A DNA stretch of 64,000 nt from the NCBI GenBank assembly GCA_014843695.1, contig CM026387.1, positions 73,133,749 through 73,197,748 on the forward strand, given 5' to 3'. The number at the start of each line of letters is the position of its first letter. The first letter of the stretch is position 1. Made by a program: the position numbers and the translations under genes. The DNA is from Archivesica marissinica. Taxonomy: Eukaryota; Mollusca; Bivalvia; Venerida; Vesicomyidae. The notes beneath the pieces are model-generated. The model made no database searches, was not told the DNA's origin, and saw only the letters and a program-made list of their open reading frames with translations. This document shows, piece by piece, positions 1 to 14,455 of this stretch.

Positions 1-629
1 GTCAACATAAACAACTTAGAGAGAAATCAACATAAACTACTTAGAAAGTACAGTCGCCCAAATGCATTTATGCGGTGGCGACTTTAAACAAAACTACATC
101 GTTCGTTCGACGTAGAAAGTTTGCAGATGGTGTTGACACTATTGTAAGTTTGTCATTTTGCCAGAAGTTAAAAAGTGAAAAATCGACAGACTGGTACCCA
201 GGCTAAAGCCAGACATATATGGCTGGTTTCTAATATACATTGCTTATGGAACAGTATCTGGCAAATACATATTTAAACTTTATTTATTTTACAACAATTA
301 CGAAGCAAGTTTTACAACTAATAATCATTGGCGTAAATGTGGTCATTCGTGTGGGAGGAAACCGGAGTACCCGGAGAAAACCCACGTGTCCGATCTGGCG
401 ACTACCGTACCATCTCACATACTTCCCGGTCCGAGGATCGAACCCGGGTTGCATTGGTGAGAAGCGAATACATATCTGACAAATGCCAGACATAGTATAT
501 CACTGCACAATCGCATTCCCCTCCCCCAACTAATTGCGCAAATAACGTGAATAGCGTGATCTTCCATTCAATTCATGGGACGGGCCAATCACTAACGTTG
601 CTAGAAAATTGTGTTTCTTATATACATCA
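1..629. other. intronic DNA with a SINE fragment
   Basis: This is inferred to be within beta-tubulin intron 2. Positions 270-465 are a decayed minus-strand copy of the tRNA-derived SINE seen at 11204-11454 (CCGGTCCGAGGATCGAACCC box). I see no gene in the remainder. Confidence 0.6.
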
Positions 630-1825
630 GGCACGTAGCTACTATAAGGCACTGAAAGCCCCCGCCTGCAGATTATTCCAGAAAATAAACAATCTAAAAA
701 GCCCCAAACATGCAAAAAACTGTAAGGGGGGGGGCGAAGAGTTGGGTTGGTTTAAACATATGTATTCGATAATAATGTACATTACATATACATTGTATAC
801 AAAACGAAAATGGATTAAATCGGAAGCTTAAAGCTTATTGAGGTTTTCTCCATTGCATATATAATGTTGTGCACAAATGGCGATTAAGAGATAAACATAT
901 AATGTAGTAATACCAAAATATATAATAAGTATTTGAAAATATAGCTTGTTATCAGGTGAAAAGCTAACAGTAAAAGGGAGGTTGGGGAGGGTGGGTAGAA
1001 AGCGATGAAACCATAAGTAAGCAGACTGTTTGAAGTGAATCACTCTGCTAGTGCGCCAGTCTCTGTTCACAGAATACTAAAAACGTTTAGACTTTTCTAT
1101 GAATGTGTGGACAGCTAAGACTATTATTTCATTATGTTCAGATGGCAAAGAGTTGGGTTGTCAACTTGGAAGTCACATACACCCTAGTATAATTGATATC
1201 TCTGATAATATCGAAATGTGAACATCCAAGACGTCAATTCAAATACGTCAGAATGCACCATTGACGTTCTAGGCCCGTTTGTCAACGTCAACTCAAATGT
1301 TAATCATATTTTATTGCTTATTTATATACAATACAATTACAAATATAAACATGATACATATATAAGCAAAATGATACAACTGCAATGCTATGCTTATACT
1401 TGAACACTGTAAGAATTAAATCTAGAAGCAAATGTGTTGGGCACCAAGTTTACCAACATTAGCGAGTGCCGTCCCCAAGTAACGTATCATTAAACATTAT
1501 ACAATTATTACAATTTTGGATTTAAGTTAAAATTCAGAAATAAAATTCCAGTAGAATGAACCTTTCAATACGTTTACACTCGGTACTTAAAACATACAGT
1601 CGACGAAAGCCCCGTGCAAGATCTGACCAATACAACCACTCTATGGAATACGTCCCGCGGAAAGACAAATAGTTCACGCTATTCTTCGAAACGCGTGAAA
1701 TAAATATACTATAGACTGTGTCGAAAAATTGAAAATTGTTGGAGCTTCAAATTAATTGCTGGGTTCATTCTTGGCTGCAATGCTCAATGTCACTTAAATG
1801 TCTGCGTATGTAGTCTCGCGAATGT
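630..1825. repeat. duplicated block, copy 1 (left flank of the 43-bp array)
   Basis: Sequences at 630-752 and about 1150-1825 recur almost unchanged at 2748-3500. In the right copy the stretch between about 752 and 1150 is missing, with the junction at the short repeat AGAGTTGGGTTG present at both edges in copy 1. Both copies lie in beta-tubulin intron 2. No coding potential is recognised. Confidence 0.8.
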
Positions 1826-2005
1826 TTTAACAATTATACATATTGCTTTGATATCAGATTTTGGAAACTAGTATGAAAAATGATTGCCCAATTTACCATC
1901 GTGTTGCATTATAATTGATATTGCTTCTATATGGTTTCTACTTTGCTATGCAGTGTTGGCTTTATTGTACATTTATACAAGCGATAACTTAAAGTCTGAC
2001 AACAT

Positions 2006-2549
2006 GATACGGTACCCGTCCGATGTGTGATATGGTATTCATCTGCTATTCGACCGTTATGTGATACGGTACCCGTCCGCTTTGTGATACGGTACCCGTC
2101 CGCTACATACGTTACCCGTCCGCTATGTGATACGGTACCCGTCCGCTACATACGTTACCCGTCCGCTATGTGATACGGTACCCGTCCGCTACATACGTTA
2201 CCCGTCCGCTATGTGATACGGTACCCGTCCGCTACATACGTTACCCGTCCGCTATGTGATACGGTACCCGTCCGCTACATACGTTACCCGTCCGCTATGT
2301 GATACGGTACCCGTCCGCTACATACGTTACCCGTCCGCTATGTGATACGGTACCCGTCCGCTACATACGTTACCCGTCCGCTATGTGATACGGTACCCGT
2401 CCGCTACATACGTTACCCGTCCGCTATGTGATACGGTACCCGTCCGCTACATACGTTACCCGTCCGCTATGTGATACGGTACCCGTCCGCTACATACGTT
2501 ACCCGTCCGCTATGTGATACGGTACCCGTCCGCTACATACGCTATCCTT
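2006..2549. repeat. 43-bp minisatellite
   Basis: About 11 regular copies of a unit with two related halves (GATACGGTACCCGTCCGCTA and CATACGTTACCCGTCCGCTA) follow a few irregular starting copies. The array ends in an (AAT)n tract near 2551-2572. It lies in beta-tubulin intron 2 between the two duplicated blocks. Confidence 0.9.
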
Positions 2550-2747
2550 CCGTAATAATAATAATAATAATAATATTACTCTTTATAGCGATACGTATTG
2601 TCATGGTGGCATTAATGGAACATAATACCGTGATTCTGTTTGTTCTCGAACTCACAACCACTAGGTTACAGCGAGGACACACATTGGTTTGATCATGCGC
2701 CTCTGTTTGGAGCCATCTAGAAATGTGTGTGCGATGTAGTGCTCAAA

Positions 2748-3500
2748 GGCACGTAGCTACTATAAGGCACTGAAAGCCCCCGCCTGCAGATTATTCCAGA
2801 AAATAAACAATCTAAAAAGCCCCAAACATGCAAAAAAAACTATGGGGGGGCGAAGAGTTGGGTTGTCAACTTGGAAGTCACATACACTCTAGTATAATTC
2901 ATATTTCTGATAATATCGAAATGTGAACATCAAAGACGTCAGAATGCACATTAACATTCTAGGCCCGTTGTCAACGTCAACTCAAATGTTAATAATATTT
3001 TATTGCTTATTTATATACAATACAATTACAAATATAAACATGATACATATATAAGCAAAATGATACAACTGCAATGCTATGCTTATACTTGAACACTGTA
3101 AGAATTCAATCTAGAAGCAAATGTGTTGGGCACCAAGTTTACCAACATTAGCGAGTGCAAGTAACGTATCATTAAACATTATACAATTATTACAATTTTG
3201 GATTTAAGTTAAAATTCAGAAATAAAATTCCAGTAGAATGAACCTTTCAATACGTTTACACTCGGTACTTAAAACATACAGTCGACGAAAGCCCCGTGCA
3301 AGATCTGACCAATACAACCACTCTATGGAATACGTCCCGCGGAAAGACAAATAGTTCACGCTATTCTTCGAAACGCGTGAAATAAATATACTATAGACTG
3401 TGTCGAAAAATTGAAAATTGTTGGAGCTTCAAATTAATTGCTGGGTTCATTCTTGGCTGCAATGCTCAATGTCACTTAAATGTCTGCGTATGTAGTCTCT
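2748..3500. repeat. duplicated block, copy 2 (internally deleted)
   Basis: This is a near-identical repeat of 630-752 joined to about 1150-1825, with a few small indels. It ends at GTATGTAGTCTC, after which the two copies diverge. Confidence 0.8.
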
Positions 3501-3650
3501 GCTCAAAGGCACTACATACTTGCCGAGTATGTTACTTGGGACCTCTCGATCTGTCATTCGATTGCCTACCACTGAACAACGGTCGCTACATCGCGTATCA
3601 TTAGTGAATGACGTCACAAGGTTTGTCACAACTAGTTAGCTAATAGTTTA

Positions 3651-6153
<2,503 letters not shown>

Positions 6154-6250
6154 CTTGGTGTAAACGTGTGCTTGAACAGACGTAGCTCGGGTGGTAATTG
6201 ACAGTCAGGTAACTCCAGCCAACTGAACAACAAGTTCCGTACACACATAA

Positions 6251-6257
6251 TTTTATA
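6251..6257 (-). promoter_or_regulatory. candidate TATA box of beta-tubulin
   Basis: TATAAAA reads on the minus strand about 100 bp upstream of the beta-tubulin ATG. A start site about 30 bp downstream would give a 5' UTR of about 70 nt. The motif is seen; the promoter role is inferred from spacing only. Confidence 0.4.
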
Positions 6258-6468
6258 TGATCTACTAACTTGTGTTGCCTTGCCGACACATGACTACCTT
6301 CAAAACATCTATACAGACGCGAGACTACATATAATAACGTCCATTGATCTTAAGCTGTTACGTTTCAATATATTCTTTAAGGCCAACCTTGTTGTGATTT
6401 CATATTTATGATCATGAACTGTAGGCTAGGAAAACTGTAAATGGATTGTCTATGATACTGAAACGGTT

Positions 6469-6716
6469 TAACCCATTTCATTCTGGATACCGTTCAAACA
6501 GTATTTGCTAAGAACATAGAGCCAGATCAGCCGCCACTGAACGTGCCGTCTTATAAGGCTCTATGCTGTTTGTTATTCAGATGATCTTGCTAAGACACTT
6601 GGCTATGTAGCAAACAACATATATCCTGATCAGCACGCAGCGTCACGCTGCGGCTGATCTGGATCTATGTTGTTTGCAAAAGCCTTTAAATGTATCTAGA
6701 ATGAAATGGGTTAATC
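6469..6716. mobile_element. hairpin MITE bounded by TTAACCC
   Basis: The ends TTAACCCATTTCATTCT and AGAATGAAATGGGTTAA are inverted repeats. The interior has two stem-loop blocks around ACATAGAGCCAGATCAG and CTGATCTGGATCTATG. Related copies lie at 31083-31292, 43265-43497, 46781-47281 and 59350-59850. TTAA at both ends suggests a piggyBac-type target, which is inferred. Confidence 0.75.
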
Positions 6717-7102
6717 AAACTATATTATACCATGCTAAAATAAGTGTTTGACCCTTGATATTTAGCCCAGTTACATAAATATATATCCGTGGCCTAGTTG
6801 TTAAAGCGTCCACCTACGGAGCGGGGGGGTCGAAGAGTCGAACCTCGTCAGGGGTTCATTCTGATATGGCCGGTTGGTGAGCCGTAGTTAAATAATGGTT
6901 ACCGATTGCTTATCAGCCTGGCGCCTGGCCTTCAATGATATGATTCGGGAATTACTGATGTCCATAAGATGTGTCTCATACGTCAGTAATGGCTGGCCCT
7001 TTCAATAGCGGTGACACTATAATAAGCAAACACTTATGCAAATCACTGGCAATCAAGAGTGAAGTGTAGCCGCTAAATCTGCATATTAAGACCTGCGGTG
7101 GA
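6717..7102. other. intergenic, decayed tRNA-like SINE
   Basis: Around 6790-6960 a tRNA-like head (GGCCTAGTTGTTAAAGCG ... GTCGAACC) and a TGGCCGGTTGGTGAGCC body suggest an old SINE. No ORF of interest is seen. Confidence 0.4.
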
Positions 7103-7290
7103 AGTCGTGATAGCGCAATGGTAGCGCATTCGCTTCAGGTGCGAAATACCCGGAGTTCGAGCCCAGCTGGAGCCGTTACGACTGTGTCCTTATGCAAGAC
7201 ATTTAAATTCCACATTGCCTCTTCTCTATCCCTCGTGGCGATGGATTCCATCAGGAATGAGGTCTCCATAGTGATTAATATAATGATTCC
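7103..7290 (+). repeat. tRNA-derived SINE (GATAGCGCAATGGTAGCGC type)
   Basis: The A-box-like GATAGCGCAATGGTAGCGC and B-box-like GAGTTCGAGCCC are readable. The body continues into the family-specific CTCCCTCGTGGCGATGGATTCC-like region. Confidence 0.8.
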
Positions 7291-7816
7291 AAATAGTTGG
7301 CCCACGGACGCCACTTATGGAGGACGGATATACCGGAAACAGTCCTGACATGCGCTGTGGGAACGCACTAGTCACTTCTTTAGCACCAAGTCCAGACGGT
7401 GAACCGCCAGCTAGTTAAACAATAGTTACTGGCCGCCTATCAGCATAGCGCCAATTAAGGATACAACGGATACGATACGGAAATTAGGGCGGGGTAGGTG
7501 GGGTACGGAAGGTCATAACAAGATGAAACCGTCTAAGAGAGCTGACCCAATAACAAACACATTACGTTTACGATTTTTAAGCTCAGCCTGCCGAAATGAA
7601 GAAATATGAATGCATATTGAGTGCATCCATTCAATTATGAAACGGTTGAGTTGGTACTATTGAATAAACGTTATTGATCAGGAGCGATTGCATAATTATG
7701 CGGCTTTGTATGGGGTTCAAAATTGATGGTGCGCATCTTTTCAGTACCGTAGCCAGAGGCAAATTTCAACCGAGACAATATATGTGGTCATGGGGCATGT
7801 ACCCCCTTAAAATACA

Positions 7817-8103
7817 GACGGATCTGTAGTCCAGTGGTAACACGCTGGACTGGTAATCCAGGGACCGCAGGTTCGATCCCCCGTCTGACCCTAATAAAAT
7901 TAAGTCTTTTAGATGGGACGTTAGACCGAGGTCTCGTGTCGGTGCTTTACATCGTGCACGCAAAAGAACCAGAGGAGACTCTGGAATGGGTCTCTGTCTG
8001 TATCATTGCACTATCCTCCAAAAATCTAAAATTACTAATCTCTTCAGGAGGCGTCGCTCATATGGGCAACCGGTAGCGACGATAAATAAACGTAAAACAC
8101 ACA
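7817..8103 (+). repeat. Thr-like tRNA-derived SINE
   Basis: The head resembles a tRNA with a GGT anticodon loop (GGACTGGTAATCC) and B-box GGTTCGATCCC. A conserved body follows (GGGACGTTAGACCGAGG, then GCACGCAAAAGAACCAG), and a 3' end CGACGATAAATAAACG leading to a CA-rich tail. Copies lie at 13758-14045, 47744-48300 and 60313-60869. It is not a functional tRNA gene, because the body is SINE sequence. Confidence 0.85.
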
Positions 8104-8737
8104 CTCCCCCTTAAAATGGTTGGGGTATAGAAACGATGTCCTGCGGTTTCTGATTTAATGAACTTAGGCGTATAATTATGTACTGACCTTTCAGCTCTCT
8201 AGCAGTCAACATTTTATACAGCAAAGGGATATTTTTGGCATTTTATTTATTTAATTTTTCATTTGTTATTTTGTTGCTTTGGGAATTTTAACCGAGGAAG
8301 CTGCCTCGGTGTGCCTCAGTGTGGCTACGGGCCTCTTATTTTTAATTGAGATACTAGCCTGCTGCCGTTTATCAATAGCTCCCGTCCAATTAATAAATAA
8401 GTCATGCTTGTATTACCAAAGACCAGAATTTTAAATAGTGCAATATATTTGCTCCAAAGTGCATGGGCATATTCTGATCCTTTACGCTCGACAGACTAGT
8501 CATAGAGCTTGATTATCACCATATAGATTAATCGGTAAATTGTATTCAACGTAATCATCATACCGTAAGAAGTTGCACCAACAGAGTAATAAAGAATTTA
8601 AATTAAACCAAATATGAAAATGTAGCAAGTATATGATCCAGTTATACCTATAAAGTTGAATCACACGCACATTCATATTTTATTCAGCGCCAGCGAGAAT
8701 TATTACTTTTTGGTGTTTTTAGCAATGTGTTGATACA
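8104..8737. other. intergenic, no recognised feature
   Basis: This is AT-rich sequence. I see no conserved ORF, RNA gene or clear repeat boundary apart from short matches to dispersed repeats near 8290-8335. Confidence 0.5.
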
Positions 8738-9451
8738 ATGGCGGTTAGTATGGATGAGAGTGTAGGTGGTACTGATGATGTAGATATGGGTGGTGACGTT
8801 GAGACAGTGGCGGTTTGTACGGATGAGGGTGTAGGTGGTATTGATGATGTAGATATGGGTGTGGACGTTGAGACAGTGGCGGTTAGTATGGATGCGGGTG
8901 TAGGTGGTATTTATGATGTAGATATGGGTGGTGACGTTGAGACAGTGGCGGTTTGTACGGATGAGGGTGTAGGTGGTACTGATGATGTAGATATGGGTGG
9001 GGAGGTTGATACAGTGGCGGTTAGTACGGATGAGGGTGTAGGTGGTACTGATGATGTAGATATGGGTGGTAACATTGAAACAGTGGCGGTTTGTACGGAT
9101 GAGGGTGTAGGTGGTATTGATGATGTAGATATGGGTGGGGACCTTGATACAGTGGCGGTTAGTACGGATGAGGGTGTAGGTGGTACTGATGATGTAGATA
9201 TGGGTGGGGAGGTTGAGACATTGGCGGTTAATATGGATGAGGGTGTAGGTGGTATTGATGATGTAGATATGGGTGGTGACATTGAAACAGTGGCGGTTTG
9301 TACGGATGAGGGTGTAGGTGGTACTGTTAATGTAGATATGGGTGGGGAGGTTGAGACACTGGCGGTTAATATGGATGAGGGTGTAGGTGGTACTGATGAT
9401 GTAGATATGAGTGGGGCGTTGATACAGTGGCGGTTAGAATGTCAAGGGTAA
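8738..9451 (+). repeat. 69-bp minisatellite with an open reading frame of 237 codons
   Basis: About ten copies of a 23-codon unit read ETVAVCTDEGVGGTDDVDMG plus three residues, starting with an ATG at 8738. Substitutions between units change amino acids freely (Cys/Ser, Thr/Met, Thr/Ile). There is no signal peptide, flanking exon or recognised domain. The frame stays open because 69 is a multiple of 3; the minus strand is open too. I treat it as a minisatellite; a genuine repetitive acidic protein cannot be excluded. Confidence 0.75.
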
Positions 9452-9487
9452 CATGTTCAACGTAAGTAGTAGAGATTATTAAAGAAC

Positions 9488-9895
9488 TAAAGTAACCAAG
9501 CCCAAGTGGGGGTTCGAACCCACGACTGCCTGATCCTCCATTACCTGGAGGCGAACACTCTACCGCGTCGCTATAAAAAGCTAGCTCTATAGCGAGACAG
9601 TATAAGTCTCCTTATATACCACTACACTTCTCCCCTCTTTTGAATCCAGACATCAACCGTTCATACAGAAATGCGACGGAGTATAGCCATCTCCAGCCGA
9701 AGTACGAATCTGTGTAGTCAAACATGGGCCCGAAAAACACCATGTATGTATGTATGTTCCTTTAATGTCAAACCCCTCGCGGGGATCGAACCCACGACTG
9801 CCTGATCCTCCATTACCTGGAGGCGAACACTATACGGAGTCGCTATAAAAGCTAGCTCTATAACGAGACAGTATAAGTCTCCATATATACCACTT
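9488..9895 (-). repeat. two tandem-adjacent tRNA-derived SINE copies
   Basis: The segments 9488-9640 and about 9775-9895 share GGGTTCGAACCCACGACTGC-type sequence and the run CCTCCATTACCTGGAGGCGA. In reverse complement this forms a tRNA-like anticodon arm with a GCGGTAGAGTG-like A box. The segment at 9744-9790 between them belongs to the GTATGTATGTTCC repeat family also seen near 14760 and 16800. Confidence 0.7.
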
Positions 9896-9899
9896 CAGC

Positions 9900-10785
9900 A
9901 CATTGTCAAATTGTTCAAACCTGGTGGATTGGTGGATGTCATGACAGACCATTATATGCGCATTGTCTTCAGGCATGAACCGCCCGCAGTTCGCGCTTGG
10001 TGATATACCTATACAAAATCAGAAATAACTTGGTATGCGTTGATCACAACCACCTAACATCTACAATGAACCTGATTTATTTAGGTCCGCAGTCCCGAAT
10101 CCAATGACATATTAACTATATCCCCCACGAACGATACGTCTTTGGAATGGCCTCCCCCCTGCTATGTACACTCCAGCCACAGCTGAACCACTTTTTGCTG
10201 AGTGGTTGGCCAGTGTACCACTCATGTAACATTAATCTCTGTTTTTAACCTTAGTATGTAGTTCTTTTTAACTCTCTTTGTCTCAAGTAATGACATCTTC
10301 AACAACAGTTTCTATCCCTGACAAACGCCTCCCAGGCATACCCAGTATTGAGTGTTGGGAGTACTATGTAGATGCATTTGTATTCCCAGACATGACAGAA
10401 GGTCGAATTTCGTTAAGTCTACATCCGTTATGTCGAATTCCGTCGGACCGAACAAAATACATCGACATAATCGAAGGGTGACTTAACGAAATTCGATATA
10501 AACGGAGCCAGTTATATGTACAATGATAGTTTCGGAAACGGGGCTTTGATCCGACTTCGAGATAACCGGATAATTCGATATAACCGACTTTGACATAACG
10601 GTTGTAGACTGTAACTGGTAACGATTCGAGCAAGGGCAACCAATTCACTATTATAGTCATTAAATTTTATTAAAATTTAAAAGCCAAAATAAAAATCATC
10701 CGGATATTATCCCTCATGAAATGGAATCAGTAATTCAGAGAATTAGGCAAAAACAAACAAACTTATATATATACATACAGTCAAA
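9900..10785. other. intergenic; decayed inverted-repeat material near 10400-10610
   Basis: Repeated ATTCGATATAA / TTCGTTAAG words near 10405-10600 look like a decayed MITE. I see nothing else that can be supported. Confidence 0.4.
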
Positions 10786-10916
10786 CCTGTGCTAAAGACC
10801 ACCTCCGAATAAAGGCCGCATATGAAAAGCATACATCTCTATTGAGAGGCCACCTGCCAACAAATGCCACTTTTTGACTTTCCCGAGGGTCGCCTTTATA
10901 GACAGGTTTGACTGTA
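10786..10916. mobile_element. CAGTCAAACCTG MITE (TA target)
   Basis: The element starts TACAGTCAAACCTGTGCTA and ends ATAGACAGGTTTGACTGTA, an inverted repeat flanked by TA as expected for Tc1/mariner-type MITEs. Related copies lie at 14280-14455, 18126-18371, 23385-24150, 49021-49811 and 61581-62690. Their terminal sequence also makes up the large 38-bp array at 50945-57192. Confidence 0.8.
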
Positions 10917-11203
10917 ATCAAGTTCGGTTCATGTTTCATATTCTAATTAAGAGTATGTGTCCCTGTGGAGACGTAATTAATGGATCAATCCATGTTGGAT
11001 ATCATTTGAAACTGTAATCGATCCCAGTACAAGTGCAGGTGAATATGGTATGATGTTCATACTTGTATCTCCATTTCATATGTAAATAGTTTTACTTTTC
11101 GCATCGTCGTTGCATAGATTGATCATATCAAGTTATATAGTATGTTAGTGTAGCTTTTGAGCCGTTGATCTATACAAGTGCCCGCCACCATCGAGCAAGC
11201 TTA

Positions 11204-11454
11204 AGTTTAAACTTTATTTATTTTACAACGATTGCGAACAAAGTTTTAACAACTTTATTAATCATTATCGTTGGCGCGGATGAAAGCGTATATGTGGTCA
11301 TTCGTGTGTGAAGAAACCGGAGTATCCGAAGAAAACTTACCTGTCCGATCTGGCGACCAAAGTACCATCCCACATACGTCCCGGTCCGAGCATCGAACCC
11401 GGGTTGCATTGGTGAGAAGCGAGCGGCGCTAACCACTGCACTAATCGGACAGCC
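11204..11454 (-). repeat. tRNA-derived SINE (TTAGCGCAGTGGTTAGCG type)
   Basis: On the minus strand an A-box-like TTAGTGCAGTGGTTAGCG and B-box-like GGGTTCGATGC head is followed by a body ending in TTGTAAAATAAATAAAG. Full copies also lie at 22876-23129 and 28811-29063; partial ones at 270-465 and 33117-33225. Confidence 0.8.
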
Positions 11455-11645
11455 GAGCAATCTGATCAGCTATCAGGTAGACACTGAGGAAGATAAAATT
11501 GTGGCAACACGCGCTTTATGTCATCGATCAATTCCGTACAGTTCCGATTCTATTACTTTTTCAAGGTACGGTATGGTACGGTAAGTGTACGGGGAATAAA
11601 TATGTGTTTCAAGAATTTCGAAAAAAAGGGTTTTGTCGTATGCGT

Positions 11646-12213
11646 CACAGGGATTCGGCACGTTTAGGGGTACTAGTATATATATTTAAGTACAGGGATT
11701 CTACTCTGTGGGATGTCAGATTTCGCATCGATCAGTAAAATGGCCCTATCTGAAACAATTTTGTACAAATCTGTCCAAATATAACGCCTATCCCGAGTAT
11801 TTATATTGATCTTCAAATAAAACACAACTTTAAGCTGCGTGCATGTATACTTTGCAAACAATTGCCACAGACATTGGCCATAGCAGGTCACATTTCCATA
11901 CTAGGACACGGGTTCTGTCAGCAACAAACAAAAAATCTTCGACGGGAGAGTTTTAACTGTGAATAACATTATCAATAAAATGTGTTTCCACTAACGTGTA
12001 GGTTTATTCGGCAAAAATGTACGTCAAAAAGAGATTTCGTAGAATTTTTCAATTTGTTTTGAAAATTTCTAAAGCGGCGCAATTCGCGTTGAAACGAGCG
12101 TTCTGGTTGGATTATTAGAATGTATACTAGATGTTTGTTTTTATATGAAGAATAATCATAATCCAATCAGAACGCTCAAAACAAATTGAAAAATTCTCCG
12201 AAATCTCTTTGTG
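11646..12213. mobile_element. hAT-like foldback element, right arm truncated
   Basis: The left end CACAGGGATTCGGCACG and most of the long left arm match the palindromic element at 20360-21347. The right arm has an internal deletion leaving only its final GTG. The direct repeat GTATGCGT flanks both ends (11638-11645 and 12214-12221), an 8-bp target duplication as made by hAT transposases. Confidence 0.85.
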
Positions 12214-12584
12214 GTATGCGTAGAAATACCGGATCACACCGAAACTCCGGAACACAATTTGAATTACCAGAACACACTGGACTTGTTTTGTTTTTATTAA
12301 ATTGGAAGTTGTAATTAAATAGGTTTTAATCTACTATTATTTATCTATTAAAATTGTTATTGCTGATTGCATGTCTGATGAATGTAGCACATGGATTCGT
12401 TCAGGGGCGGTTTAAGGTTGTATGGGGCTCCTGGCTGTAGCTCAAACAGGGGCCCTTTCATCAAGATAAATACTAGTGTAAGCAAACAAGAACATTCTAT
12501 TGAATACCCCTTTCTCACATTACCCCCGCTTGACCGAAATTCACCGAAATTACGGCTTTCCGCTATCGCATTGGTTGCTAAGAA

Positions 12585-12664
12585 CACAGGGAATCGGCAC
12601 GTTTGGACTAGTATATATATTTAAGTATATATACTAGTACCCCCAAACGTGCCGAATCCCTGTC
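12585..12664. mobile_element. minimal hAT-like foldback element (80 bp)
   Basis: Only the outermost inverted repeats remain: CACAGGGAATCGGCACG ... AACGTGCCGAATCCCTG around an ATATATATTTAAG centre. It is flanked by GCTAAGAA on the left and GTTAAGAA on the right, a target duplication with one mismatch. Confidence 0.75.
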
Positions 12665-13757
12665 GTTAAGAAGGGAGTTCACCTGTCTACGTGTATTGCG
12701 GGACTACTAGACTCGGGAAACAGTGCACAATAATACGTTATTGCTGCAATCGACTAAACACAAGATATTATTATTATAAGTCATACATCGTTTGAAAGCT
12801 CAGGATATCTTCTAAGTTCTATCTATTTATGTAGTCATTAAAAATATTCGTTAAATTTTATTCAGTTAATTACAGATTTAAAATACTAATTTGGGGCTTC
12901 AGCCCAGTCAGCCCTCCCTTTAACCCGCCACTGGATTCGTTTTTAATACGATTTCATGTTGAATTTGAGGATACCTGAAAGCAGCCCTATATCGTATGAA
13001 ATAAAATATATTTCAAAGTTTACGTATGGGTAGCAATAGTAAACAGTGTTTTTTGCGATAAAACAAACTCGAAACCGAAAGTAGGACTTTCCGAGTCAGT
13101 CGGTCATGCACTTGTTTACAGTCAGAACGCATCGCCCGCACTTGTTTACATTCGGAATGTATCTTCCCCATTTGTCCCAAGTTGTCTTTTTTAATTGAAT
13201 TACTTGAGATGTCGAGTCACACCTCTGTTATCTAAGTATTTTAGGGACATGTCTACATCCCCGCGAGGGGTTCGACATTAGAGGAAGATAGCTACTCTTT
13301 CATGTTCAAAATATGTTGACATTCCAACATGCTTTTCTACATCCGATCCTGATTAACGCATGCGCGCTGTGCGTGTTTACATTTCGTTTGTTGATAAATA
13401 ATTCGCGGTTTACATTTATTGAATTTTTATCGTTTCTGAGCGACTATTTCGATTTTTGTAAACACACATACATTAGTATTTATATTTTACCAAAAAAACA
13501 TCCTTTATTACGATATAGTGCTGCTTTAATGAATAATTTCTGACTTCAAGCTGGACGAAGAGCACTGTTTGACCTTACACTTCTATCCAATGATGCGTCC
13601 TGTTCAATTTCGTGAAAGGAATTATTATTAACTCTTTCAGAGCCGAATAAATTCAGAGGAGGTACTATTAATCAGAAATATGAATATTCATATAATGGAT
13701 ACGTCACAGTGAACTTGGTCTATATATATGTTTTCCCCCACCATGGTCAGGATTACA
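12665..13757. other. intergenic, no gene recognised
   Basis: This is AT-rich sequence. The ORF around 13313-13543 has no recognisable domain or flanking splice signals. A short GTCTACATCCCCGCGAGGGG stretch near 13252-13272 matches a dispersed SINE tail. Confidence 0.5.
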
Positions 13758-14045
13758 GACGGGTCTGTAGTCCAATGGTTAACACGCTGGACTGGTAATC
13801 CAGGGATCGCAGGTTCGATCCCTCGTCTGACCCTAATACAATTAACAGTCTTTCAGACGGGACACACGATCTCGTGTCGATGCTTTACACCATGCACGTA
13901 AAAGAACCAGAGGAGACTCTGGAATCGGTCTCCATCTGTATCATTGCACTATCCTCCAAACATCTAAAATGACTATAATCTCTTCATGAGGCGTCGCTCA
14001 TATGGGCAACCGGTATCGACGATGAATAAACGTAAAACTCACACA
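13758..14045 (+). repeat. Thr-like tRNA-derived SINE
   Basis: This is a full-length relative of 7817-8103, with the same head (GGACTGGTAATCC), body and CGACGATGAATAAACG 3' end. Confidence 0.85.
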
Positions 14046-14279
14046 CAATATAACTGTACTCGTTATCGAATTTTCGGCCACATGGCCATAGTCGGGATGC
14101 AAAGTGTTTGTGTATTTTCCTCTAAAACTATAAATCCCACTCTATTCTTAACACACCCATACACTTGTGGTCTGTACTAGTTCTCCCTGTTTATATTTGT
14201 AATTGTATTGTATATAAACAAGCAATAAAATATGATTAAACTAAAGTCCTCCCTAAAGTGGGATGCGCATATCACATTA

Positions 14280-14455
14280 CAGTTAAACCTGTGTTAAGCA
14301 GCCAGCCAATGGAATCAAAGTAAGTGGCTGCTTAACACAGGTGGCTGTTAAATATAGGTCAAATATGTGATAAAATAACACATTGAGAAACTGGCTGCTT
14401 AATGCAGGTTAGCTGATTAAATAATAGAGGTGACCACTAACACAGGTTTGATTGC
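14280..14455. mobile_element. CAGTCAAACCTG-type MITE
   Basis: It starts TACAGTTAAACCTGTGTTAA and ends ACACAGGTTTGATTGCA, with internal inverted words TTAAGCAGCCAGCC and GGCTGCTTAA. Confidence 0.75.

Noticed and set aside
7817..7890. tRNA-Thr gene
   Set aside because: The cloverleaf-like head with GGT in the loop is followed by a conserved SINE body, and the same unit recurs at 13758, 47744 and 60313. It is a SINE head.
9500..9580. tRNA gene on the minus strand
   Set aside because: A tRNA-like arm and B box are present, but the acceptor stem does not pair convincingly and a second copy with the same flanks lies at 9780. It is treated as a SINE.
13313..13543. 76-codon ORF with hydrophobic stretches
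   Set aside because: It has no homology I recognise, no splice context and AT-rich composition that yields such ORFs by chance.
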